Origin: CAWVWD01 sp045106825 | GTDB lineage: Bacteria; Bacteroidota; Bacteroidia; Chitinophagales; Saprospiraceae | Reading direction: 5' to 3' | Length of the DNA: 12,997 bases | Assembly (NCBI GenBank): GCA_045106825.1 | Contig: JBGCFH010000103.1 | Span: 1-12,997, forward strand | In this document: positions 7,392-12,997 of the stretch, in pieces | Numbering within the stretch: the first letter of the stretch is position 1 | How the letters are laid out: each line of letters begins with the position of its first letter | Notes under the pieces: model-generated | Seen by the model: the letters and a program-made list of their open reading frames with translations, nothing else | What the model was told of the DNA's origin: nothing | Databases searched by the model: none | Position numbers and translations under genes: made by a program

Positions 7392-8801
7392 TCAATTCAA
7401 CGGCACAATTTTCATCCCATCAACTGCTCCCAAAAATGTTTCTTTTGCCACGATTTTTCCTTCAGTTACACCAGAAAAAATAACCGTTTCATTTTTGACT
7501 TTATGAACATTTACCGTTTTGGCAACTAATGTACTATCTTCAATTACAAAGATTTTATTATTATCAAAAATTGCTTTTCGATTGATTTCCATGGCTTTAG
7601 GAATAGAACTTCCAGAGATTTCAGCATACAAATACATACCTTCATAAAGTTTGATTTTTCCTGAACGAACGGAAACATAAACATTGACGGATTGTGTTGT
7701 CGGGTCGATTTCTGTTCCGATTCGGTTGACCGTTCCTGTCGTTGATTGTCGTTTGTCTTCCGACAATATTTTTACTCGTGTTCCAGTTTTTATCCACTGA
7801 ATATCTTCTTTACGAACAGGTAATTCTAACTCCAAATCACCAGCTTTACGAACTCTTAAAACCCTTGTTCCTGGATTTGCGACACTTCCAGCATCGGTAT
7901 AAACTTGTTGAATCACACCAGCATAAGGTGCGTAAACACGATATTTGTTTAGGCGTTCTTCCGCACTTTTGATGCTGTAAAATTGTCCTGCGATATTGCG
8001 AGAAGCTAAGAACGTTTTTTCTCTTTGGTCAGCAGCTTCTGGCATTGTTGGCAAACTCGAATTAATGTCGATTCGATTAAAGTAATCTTGCCAAATTTGG
8101 TAACTATTCGGAAAATCCAGCTTCATATCTGCTAAAATCAAGGCTATTGCATTTTGAAAATTCGAGCGTTGAGATTTTAGATTTAAAATCGTTTCGGTGT
8201 TTTCAATTTGGAATAGAAGAGAACCTTGTGAAAAGCGAATCGCCTTTTTTAACGTGACATCACCTTTTTCGATTTTACCCGAAACTTCCGAGATAATATC
8301 AATCGGTTGAGAAGCGATAACTTGCCCTAAAGCTTCAATAGTTGTGCTGTGATTTGTGTAAGCAACCGTTTCTGTATTGACATATTGTGAGCGTTGTGTC
8401 AATGGCGGACGTTCAGGTTCAGGAGCTTTTTTTGAAAGATTTTTGACTAATAAAACCGCTAATAAAATTAAAATCGCAGCAGCAATTATTCGAGTAATAA
8501 AGGCTTTTTTGTCGAATGCTCGTTTTTCTCCTGTGTAAATAATCGGAGAAGCATCGACTAATTCTGTTCCTTCGTAATATTTTAGTTGATAAAATGTCTT
8601 TTGGTTTGGTGTATTTGCATCCAAAAATTCAAAAGCTTCACCATCGGTTTTTGCCAATATTATTTCTTCAATTGCATTGAAGTTGATTTCATCTATCGAA
8701 CGCTCAACTGTAATTGAACTTCGACTTTTGGCATTTCCAACCCATTTTAGCAAGTTGCCTTCAGGTGTATTTTCGATGTAAAAATTAATGATTGGTTTCA
8801 T
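7392..8801 (-). CDS. RND periplasmic adaptor with N-terminal FnIII-like domain
   Basis: This membrane-fusion protein links the RND pump to the TolC-like channel. Residues about 150-469 have the adaptor layout: lipoyl half-motifs IDIISEVSGKI (167-177) and YAPYAGVIQQVYTDAGSVANPG (290-311) flanking a short helical hairpin, then beta-barrel and membrane-proximal domains. A single hydrophobic anchor at about 102-119 is preceded by basic residues, so an N-in orientation is expected. The unusual part is residues 1-90, ahead of the anchor. LLKWVGN, ITVERSIDEINFNAI, FEFLDANTP and TFYQLKYYEGTELVDASPIIY match the pattern of fibronectin-III-like domains common in secreted Bacteroidota proteins, yet here the domain should lie in the cytoplasm. 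There is no signal peptide or lipobox. It is the first efflux gene after marR, and the 278-nt gap to the pump gene is filled with palindromes. Adaptor identity is firm; the FnIII call is by eye. Confidence 0.9.
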   Translation of the reverse strand: MKPIINFYIENTPEGNLLKWVGNAKSRSSITVERSIDEINFNAIEEIILAKTDGEAFEFLDANTPNQKTFYQLKYYEGTELVDASPIIYTGEKRAFDKKAFITRIIAAAILILLAVLLVKNLSKKAPEPERPPLTQRSQYVNTETVAYTNHSTTIEALGQVIASQPIDIISEVSGKIEKGDVTLKKAIRFSQGSLLFQIENTETILNLKSQRSNFQNAIALILADMKLDFPNSYQIWQDYFNRIDINSSLPTMPEAADQREKTFLASRNIAGQFYSIKSAEERLNKYRVYAPYAGVIQQVYTDAGSVANPGTRVLRVRKAGDLELELPVRKEDIQWIKTGTRVKILSEDKRQSTTGTVNRIGTEIDPTTQSVNVYVSVRSGKIKLYEGMYLYAEISGSSIPKAMEINRKAIFDNNKIFVIEDSTLVAKTVNVHKVKNETVIFSGVTEGKIVAKETFLGAVDGMKIVPLN

Positions 8802-8864
8802 TATTTTCTGTTATTTTTTATTATAATTATTGGATACTTTTAACGTGTCTAATAATTTATACTT

Positions 8865-8883
8865 TATTATTAATTTAATAATA
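8865..8883. promoter_or_regulatory. AT-only perfect palindrome abutting operator box 2
   Basis: TATTATTAA and TTAATAATA flank a single central base, a perfect 9-bp inverted repeat upstream of the adaptor gene. It directly abuts the GTTG-type palindrome at 8884-8897. It may extend the regulator site or bind another protein. In AT-rich DNA such palindromes also arise by chance. Confidence 0.35.
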
Positions 8884-8897
8884 GTTGTAAGTGCAAC
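8884..8897. promoter_or_regulatory. Candidate MarR operator, box 2
   Basis: GTTGTAAGTGCAAC lies in the 98-nt gap between marR and the adaptor gene, two bases beyond the marR stop. It differs from the palindrome at the marR promoter (GTTGTATATGCAAC) at two central positions only, and the AT-rich flanks are alike. Such a pair is what a regulator controlling itself and the efflux genes would need. No clear TAnnTTTG box was found in this gap, so the adaptor may be read from the marR promoter, from an atypical promoter, or both. Confidence 0.6.
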
Positions 8898-8899
8898 GA

Positions 8900-9355
8900 T
8901 TATTTTTCGTTATTGCCTGATAAGTTATTAAAAATTTGTATTAATACTTTTTTACAAATTTCCATTTCGTTTTTGTCAATGTTTTCTTGTGCATCCGTTA
9001 ATAGATTAAAAGCAATACCTGATAATTTATACCATAATTCTTTTCCTCCATGAGTTAGATAAATTAACTTATTTCGTTTATCATTTTGGTCAGGTATTCT
9101 AACGATTAAATTTTTGCGTTCTAAGTTGTCTATCAGCCGTTTAGTGCTTGATTTTTCTTTAAAAATCTTATCTGACAATTCTTGTTGTGGTATTCCATCT
9201 TGTAGAAAAAGATTTATGATAATAAAACCTTGTTCTGCTGTGAGGTCAAGTTTGTTTTGTATTAATCGTTGATTTAAGGTATTTAACAATGTTCGATGTG
9301 TTCGAGCAGTTAAAAAACCGATTTCTTTTAAAGGATTGAAGTTTTTTTTATTCAT
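8900..9355 (-). CDS. MarR-family transcriptional regulator
   Basis: A 151-residue winged-helix repressor of the MarR family, which binds palindromic DNA as a dimer and releases it on binding a small ligand. Helical N and C termini (about 7-35 and 105-146) form the dimer interface. The wHTH spans about 40-101, with recognition helix KSSTKRLIDNLERK (68-81) and a wing carrying the family D-x-R pattern (DQNDKR, 89-94). I chose the ATG at 9355. An in-frame ATG at 9460 would add a hydrophobic stretch plus a run of isoleucines coded by an AAT/ATA microsatellite, and would lie upstream of the promoter. It leads the efflux genes on the same strand and is divergent from the gene at 9550. Two matching palindromes flank the gene, so autorepression and efflux control are the likely roles. 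The ligand is unknown. Confidence 0.92.
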   Translation of the reverse strand: MNKKNFNPLKEIGFLTARTHRTLLNTLNQRLIQNKLDLTAEQGFIIINLFLQDGIPQQELSDKIFKEKSSTKRLIDNLERKNLIVRIPDQNDKRNKLIYLTHGGKELWYKLSGIAFNLLTDAQENIDKNEMEICKKVLIQIFNNLSGNNEK

Positions 9356-9373
9356 AATAATAATAATAATAAT
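9354..9373. repeat. Trinucleotide microsatellite in the marR leader
   Basis: About 6.7 units of ATA/AAT run without interruption from the marR ATG up to the operator-like palindrome. Slippage would change the spacing between promoter/operator and start codon in 3-nt steps. Confidence 0.8.
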
Positions 9374-9387
9374 CGTTGTATATGCAA
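9374..9387. promoter_or_regulatory. Candidate MarR operator, box 1
   Basis: GTTGTATATGCAAC is a palindrome with one mismatched pair. It lies 9 nt downstream of the TACCTTTG promoter box on the minus strand, so a bound repressor would cover the expected start of transcription. A close copy lies at 8884-8897 and an 11-nt core match lies at 7128-7138. Confidence 0.65.
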
Positions 9388-9396
9388 CTAATATTA

Positions 9397-9404
9397 CAAA
9401 GGTA
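9397..9404 (-). promoter_or_regulatory. marR promoter, Bacteroidota -7 box TACCTTTG
   Basis: TACCTTTG fits the Bacteroidota -7 consensus TAnnTTTG at every fixed position. Transcription would start near 9390 and give a leader of roughly 35 nt. No good TTG-type -33 box is seen at the usual distance; only T-rich sequence is present, so the promoter may be weak or activated. Confidence 0.6.
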
Positions 9405-9440
9405 AGAATGTTTATTGAAAATGGAAATGTTATTGATAAA

Positions 9441-9492
9441 CAAGTTGTTTTTGTGAACAAACGGGCAAAATTTATCTTTATTCAACAACTTG
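9441..9492. other. Inverted repeats in the marR / polysaccharide-gene divergent gap
   Basis: CAAGTTGTT (9441-9449) and AACAACTTG (9484-9492) form a perfect 9-bp inverted repeat with a 34-nt spacer. A perfect small palindrome, TTTGT-GA-ACAAA, lies at 9450-9461. They sit between the divergent starts of marR and the gene at 9550 and could be binding sites or a looped structure. Confidence 0.3.
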
Positions 9493-9549
9493 AACTTTCA
9501 TTTCAAACTCAATGCTTTTTATTTTCTATATTTACAGTAAAAATAATAG

Positions 9550-10851
9550 ATGAATAATCTTCGCCTAAAATTCACAAAATATTTATTTGATACACTGAGT
9601 CAATATGACTACGTATTGTTGAAATTTATTGAAAATTCTGTTTATGATGTTTCGGAATCGTCAGATTTGGATATTTTGATTGATAAAAAAAATCTATCTA
9701 CAATTTTAAAGGAATTAAAACAATTTAAAGGCATTTCAAAATGGATAGAAAGCCGCAAATCTTCTATGATTCAGTTGTTTATCTACTTTGAAGATGGAAA
9801 ATTTTTGCAAGTTGATTTATTGTATAAATTTATTCGTACCAATTTGATTTATTTGGATAAACCCGAAGTTTTTAATCAAAAAGTACAAACACACGAAGGT
9901 ATTTTTACGACTTCTCAAAATCATCTTTTTGAACACGTTATTTTATTTAATTATCTAAATTTTTCAGGGATTTCGCCCAAATATGTTCGCTACTTTGGAC
10001 AAAAAATTGATATAAAACAAAAAGAACTTATTCGATATTTTAATAATAAATATCAAACTAATATTCAGTCGATTGAACAATTAGGAAAATTTGATAAAAC
10101 AATTCGAGCAAATATTTATAAAAAAATCCTACTTTTAAAGCAGAATCAAGGAATCAACAAACTTAAAAATAACTACGACTATTTTATGGACAAAGCGAAA
10201 AGTTCCCGTCAAGATAAAGGTTTGGTCATCACATTTAGCGGTGTTGACGGTGCTGGTAAAACCACAATCATGGACAATACCGAACGATTATTAAAAGAAA
10301 AATATAAAGCCAAAATCATTCGATTACGACATCGACCACAGATTTTACCAATTTTGAGTTCGTACAAATATGGTAAAGCGGAAGCAGAAAAACGAGCTGC
10401 TGAAACGATGCCTCGAACTGGTAATAACAAAAGTGGAATTGGTTCACTAATTCGTTTTATCTATTATTATTTAGATTATTTATTAGGACAATTTGTTATT
10501 TATTTCAAATATACAATGAGAGGTTATACGATTTTGTACGATAGATATTACTTTGATTTTATCGTAGATTTTCGTCGATCGAATATCAATATCAATCCTG
10601 CGATACCAAAGTTTTTATTCAATTTTGTATTTAAACCGGACATCAATGTTTTCCTTTACGCAAGTCCAGAAGTTATCCTGAAACGTAAGCAAGAACTGCC
10701 TTCTGGCGAAATTGTTACGTTGACAAAAAATTATAAAGCTTTATTCGCAGAACTGGATAAAAAAAGCTCAAAGGCAAAATATATTGCGATTGAAAATATT
10801 GTTTTGGAGGAAACAATGGCGACAATTGAAGATGCTTATCGCAATAGTTAA
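9550..10851 (+). CDS. Nucleotidyltransferase-like / thymidylate-kinase-like fusion protein
   Basis: A 433-residue two-domain protein. The N-terminal part (about 15-215) has the metal-binding pattern of the minimal nucleotidyltransferase fold: ESSDLDILID with D39 and D41, and a possible third acid D89 in LQVDLLYK. The C-terminal part (about 224-433) is a P-loop kinase domain like thymidylate kinase: Walker A GVDGAGKTT (231-239, K237), DRYYFDF (331-337) in place of the TMK DRY motif, and a lid-like basic segment around RKQELPSG (379-386). Because of the extra domain and the location it is unlikely to be the housekeeping Tmk. Proteins like this occur in surface-polysaccharide loci, and the acyltransferase downstream on the same strand supports that setting. 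The true substrate is unknown. Start is the ATG after a short A-rich leader. Confidence 0.82.
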   Translation: MNNLRLKFTKYLFDTLSQYDYVLLKFIENSVYDVSESSDLDILIDKKNLSTILKELKQFKGISKWIESRKSSMIQLFIYFEDGKFLQVDLLYKFIRTNLIYLDKPEVFNQKVQTHEGIFTTSQNHLFEHVILFNYLNFSGISPKYVRYFGQKIDIKQKELIRYFNNKYQTNIQSIEQLGKFDKTIRANIYKKILLLKQNQGINKLKNNYDYFMDKAKSSRQDKGLVITFSGVDGAGKTTIMDNTERLLKEKYKAKIIRLRHRPQILPILSSYKYGKAEAEKRAAETMPRTGNNKSGIGSLIRFIYYYLDYLLGQFVIYFKYTMRGYTILYDRYYFDFIVDFRRSNININPAIPKFLFNFVFKPDINVFLYASPEVILKRKQELPSGEIVTLTKNYKALFAELDKKSSKAKYIAIENIVLEETMATIEDAYRNS

Positions 10852-10871
10852 TTTTTGTTTCCGACAGTGAT

Positions 10872-10946
10872 CACAGAGGTTTGCACGGAGAAAATAGGAG
10901 GAAAATGGCTTTGTGTTCTCGGTGAAAGTCTCTGTGTTCTCTGTGG
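10872..10946. repeat. Palindromic repeat with CACAGAG / CTCTGTG units
   Basis: CACAGAG-type units on the left (from 10872) pair with CTCTGTG-type units on the right (to about 10946), with a second pairing of GCACGGAGAA (10883-10892) against TTCTCGGTG (10916-10924). On the right, units recur about every 10 nt. It ends about 22 nt before the acyltransferase ATG and fills the 117-nt gap between the two plus-strand genes. The design matches 1191-1270 and 3798-3874, but the core sequence is different. Confidence 0.7.
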
Positions 10947-10968
10947 GAAATAACCTAAAAATAAAAAA

Positions 10969-11661
10969 ATGCTAAGAACCATTATTCAAAAAATAATCCA
11001 ACGAAAAAATCCACAATTCCAGCTGGATAAAGCCGTAACAAGTGGCGTTATTTTCCAGTTAGTTTGGTCAAAATTTTGGTCAGTTATCCGAGGGTTTAAA
11101 TTGATTTTTCATGGAAAAACACCACAATTGATTTTCTTTGGACGAGGTGTAAAACTTTTTAACGCTCGTAATATGCAATTCGGAAAATGGGTTCAATTAG
11201 AAGATAATGTCTATATGAGTGCGTTAGGAAAAGAACCGCTGCGATTAGGAAATAATGTCAAAATCGGTGCTTTCAGTCGAGTCATTACCTCAACTTCCTT
11301 TAATGATGTTGGTAAAGGAATTACAATTGGCGACAATGTTGGTTTGGGCGAATTTGCTTATTTAGGCGGAGCTGGAGGTTTAGAAATTGGTTCAGATTGT
11401 ATTATTGGGCAATATTTATCATGTCATCCCGAAAATCATAATTACGCAGATACTTCGCAATTGATTCGCTTTCAAGGCACAACTCGTCAAGGTATTAAAA
11501 TTGGTCAAAATTGTTGGATTGGTTCAAAAGTAACGATTCTTGATGGTGTGACAATTGGTGATAATTGTGTAATTGCAGCGGGTGCAGTTGTGACGAAATC
11601 TATGCCTGATAATGTGATAATTGGTGGTGTTCCTGCTAAGATTTTGAAAGAAATAAAATAA
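10969..11661 (+). CDS. Hexapeptide-repeat acyltransferase (LbH fold)
   Basis: A 230-residue acyltransferase of the left-handed beta-helix type, which uses acyl-CoA (commonly acetyl-CoA) to modify sugars. Hexapeptide turns run from about residue 91 to 220 (LRLGNNVKIGAF, ITIGDNVGLGEF, LEIGSDCIIGQY, IKIGQNCWIGSK, VTIGDNCVIAAG). SCHPENHNY (151-159) supplies histidines H153/H157 at the place of the catalytic His in WbbJ/colanic-acid-type O-acetyltransferases. The C terminus GVPAKILKEI is typical of the family. The N-terminal 50 residues are basic and amphipathic and may hold it at the membrane. It follows the nucleotidyltransferase/kinase fusion on the same strand, so a part in decorating lipopolysaccharide, capsule or exopolysaccharide is likely. 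The exact sugar acceptor is unknown. Confidence 0.9.
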   Translation: MLRTIIQKIIQRKNPQFQLDKAVTSGVIFQLVWSKFWSVIRGFKLIFHGKTPQLIFFGRGVKLFNARNMQFGKWVQLEDNVYMSALGKEPLRLGNNVKIGAFSRVITSTSFNDVGKGITIGDNVGLGEFAYLGGAGGLEIGSDCIIGQYLSCHPENHNYADTSQLIRFQGTTRQGIKIGQNCWIGSKVTILDGVTIGDNCVIAAGAVVTKSMPDNVIIGGVPAKILKEIK

Positions 11662-11709
11662 GCGTTAATTAGATTTTTTTAGTTTAAAAATTATTTGGAC
11701 TTCCATTAG

Positions 11710-11744
11710 AAAAAGTCGAATGTTGTGAAAACATTCGACTTTTT
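11710..11744 (+). terminator. Hairpin terminator after the acyltransferase gene
   Basis: A perfect 15-bp stem (AAAAAGTCGAATGTT with AACATTCGACTTTTT) has a 5-nt loop, and the right arm ends in a T-run. It lies about 50 nt after the acyltransferase stop and 24 nt before the next gene. The symmetric A/T ends would also let it work on the minus strand. Read-through or a promoter overlapping the hairpin is needed for the gene at 11768. Confidence 0.85.
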
Positions 11745-11767
11745 TATACTAAAAAAAACTCTAAATT

Positions 11768-12694
11768 ATGGTGCACGGAACACACAACGCTTTACCTGAT
11801 AAGCGAAATGAAAATGTATTAATCTACGTCAATGGCGAATTATTTCCACGAAACGAAGCCAAAATTTCTGTATTCGACAGCGGATATTTAGTTGGTGATG
11901 GAATTTGGGAAGCCTTACGCTTACACGAAGGTGTTTTAGTTTTTGAAGACTTACACCTCGACCGACTTTGGACAGCTGCGGCAACTATCGGAATGGATTT
12001 AAAAATGACCAAAGCCGAACTCATGGCGGAAGTTTGGAAAACCTTGAAAGCCAATGGTATGCACGATGGTGTTCATGTTCGATTTATGATAACTCGTGGT
12101 ATCAAAAAAACACCTTCACAAGATCCTCGATTGACGATTTCGGGACCAAACTTAGTGATTATTGCAGAACACAAAGCGGCAAGTAAAGATTCTCAAGAGA
12201 AAGGAATTACACTTTTTACAAGTACAATTCGTCGAGGTTCGCCCGATTATTTAGATCCAAGATTAAATTGTCATAGTAAGTTACATGAAGTGATGGCTTT
12301 GGTTCAGGCAATCGAAGCTGGTGCAGATGAAGCTTTGATGTTGGATATTCACGGTTTTGTTTCGACTTGTAATGCGACTAATTTCTTTATGATTAAAAAT
12401 GGCGAAGTTTGGACTTCAACTGGTCAATATTGTATGAATGGAATCACTCGACACAATATTATTCGAGTTTGTCATGAAAATGGAATTCCTTGTTACGAAA
12501 AGAATTTCTCGTTGTTTGATGTGTATGGTGCAGATGAAGCCTTTGTTACAGGTACATTTGGTGGTGTAACGCCAGTGATTAAAGTTGATGGCAGAATAAT
12601 TGGCGAAGGAAAATTTGGTGATATTAGTCGAAAGTTAAGTCACTTATACCATGAATTGATTGAAAGTGAGGTTGAAAAATTTAAAAAAGGTTAA
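11768..12694 (+). CDS. Fold-type IV PLP protein, aminotransferase class IV homologue
   Basis: A 308-residue protein aligned with branched-chain and D-amino-acid aminotransferases and aminodeoxychorismate lyase over its whole length. Visible landmarks: VYVNGE-like start (IYVNGELFPR, 19-28), DSGYLVGDGIWEALRLHEG (37-55), R66 at the phosphate-binding Arg position (EDLHLDRL), GITRHNIIRVC (225-235), and EAFVTGTFGGVTPVIKVDGR (257-276). The active site is atypical. Where these enzymes have DPRIKSLNYL, this one has DPRLNCHSKL, so the Schiff-base Lys position is N167 and a Lys occurs at 171. Where they have the SEGSSSN-type motif with Glu, this one has STCNATN (199-205), giving T200. Either this is a subfamily with a moved lysine, or it does a different reaction. 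It lies just after a terminator and is probably transcribed alone. I assign no substrate. Confidence 0.85.
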   Translation: MVHGTHNALPDKRNENVLIYVNGELFPRNEAKISVFDSGYLVGDGIWEALRLHEGVLVFEDLHLDRLWTAAATIGMDLKMTKAELMAEVWKTLKANGMHDGVHVRFMITRGIKKTPSQDPRLTISGPNLVIIAEHKAASKDSQEKGITLFTSTIRRGSPDYLDPRLNCHSKLHEVMALVQAIEAGADEALMLDIHGFVSTCNATNFFMIKNGEVWTSTGQYCMNGITRHNIIRVCHENGIPCYEKNFSLFDVYGADEAFVTGTFGGVTPVIKVDGRIIGEGKFGDISRKLSHLYHELIESEVEKFKKG

Positions 12695-12997
12695 TTTTAT
12701 AATTGTATCTCTTTTTGAGCATATTTATTAAGTAGCCTTTGTTTTTGAATATTTCAAATATTAACTAAAATTAACTGGTTGTTTTTCAGTGATTTAGATG
12801 AAAGGCTGTATAAATTTTTATACTTGAAATGAATAATACTTTACACCTTAATATTTCAGCCATTCTCGGTTTAAAAAATTTTATAATGCGTTTTATAAAG
12901 AATTGATGCTTTTAATGACTTTTTTGCTTAAATAAGAACATTCGACAGGCGATTTTAAATCGAATGTCGTCAACTTAAGCGATTGAACTTTTCTTCA
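12695..12997. other. Non-coding tail with small AT-rich palindromes
   Basis: No convincing gene is seen in these 303 nt. Visible structures are TTTGAA-TAT-TTCAAA (12744-12758), GTATAAA-TT-TTTATAC (12808-12823), a direct repeat of TTAACT near 12761-12776, and ACATTCGA/TCGAATGT (12938-12945 with 12960-12967). The last overlaps a smaller palindrome, CGATTT-T-AAATCG (12950-12962). One of the first two may end the aminotransferase transcript, but neither has a classical T-tract. Confidence 0.5.

Noticed and set aside
9356..9460. N-terminal extension of MarR from an ATG at 9460
   Set aside because: It would translate through the promoter box, the operator palindrome and the microsatellite, giving a hydrophobic, isoleucine-run segment not found in MarR proteins.
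9527..9534. TATATTTA as promoter box for the gene at 9550
   Set aside because: It misses the final G of TAnnTTTG, no TTG-type box is at the expected distance, and such strings are common in AT-rich DNA.

Overview
The window looks like chromosomal DNA of a member of the Bacteroidota, most likely Flavobacteriia. It is AT-rich, lacks Shine-Dalgarno-like sites, uses A-rich leaders before ATG, has a TAnnTTTG-type promoter box in front of marR, and its intergenic gaps are filled with short-period palindromic repeats of a kind I associate with this phylum. The assignment is inferred from protein style and promoter style, not from a marker gene.

Layout. (1) 149-2331, minus strand: a two-gene cassette, reverse transcriptase (RT) then cas1. 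The RT has retron-type hallmarks (VTG, a degenerate NAxxH) and an intact YADD. Cas1 keeps its metal-binding residues. No CRISPR array, cas2, cas6 or effector gene lies inside the window, and no msr-msd-like RNA was recognised upstream of the RT. (2) 2481-9355, minus strand: a marR-led tripartite efflux locus, in transcription order marR, periplasmic adaptor, RND pump, TolC-like outer membrane channel. It ends in a strong hairpin terminator at 2427-2458 that separates it from the RT-cas1 cassette. Two near-identical GTTG-N6-CAAC palindromes, one at the marR promoter and one before the adaptor gene, are good candidates for the MarR operator. A third related site sits just upstream of the pump gene. 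(3) 9550-11661, plus strand, divergent from marR: a fusion of a nucleotidyltransferase-like domain with a thymidylate-kinase-like P-loop domain, then a left-handed beta-helix acyltransferase. Both are typical of surface-polysaccharide loci. A hairpin terminator follows. (4) 11768-12694, plus strand: a fold-type IV PLP (aminotransferase class IV) protein in which the usual Schiff-base lysine and the Glu that contacts the pyridine nitrogen both appear replaced. (5) 12695-12997: non-coding tail with several small AT-rich palindromes.

Most notable points: the Cas1/retron-type RT pair; an adaptor with a fibronectin-III-like domain placed before its membrane anchor, hence predicted cytoplasmic; a 178-bp fold-back element whose two arms differ by compensatory changes; palindromic repeats that fill the gaps between stop and start codons; and the altered active site of the class IV aminotransferase homologue.
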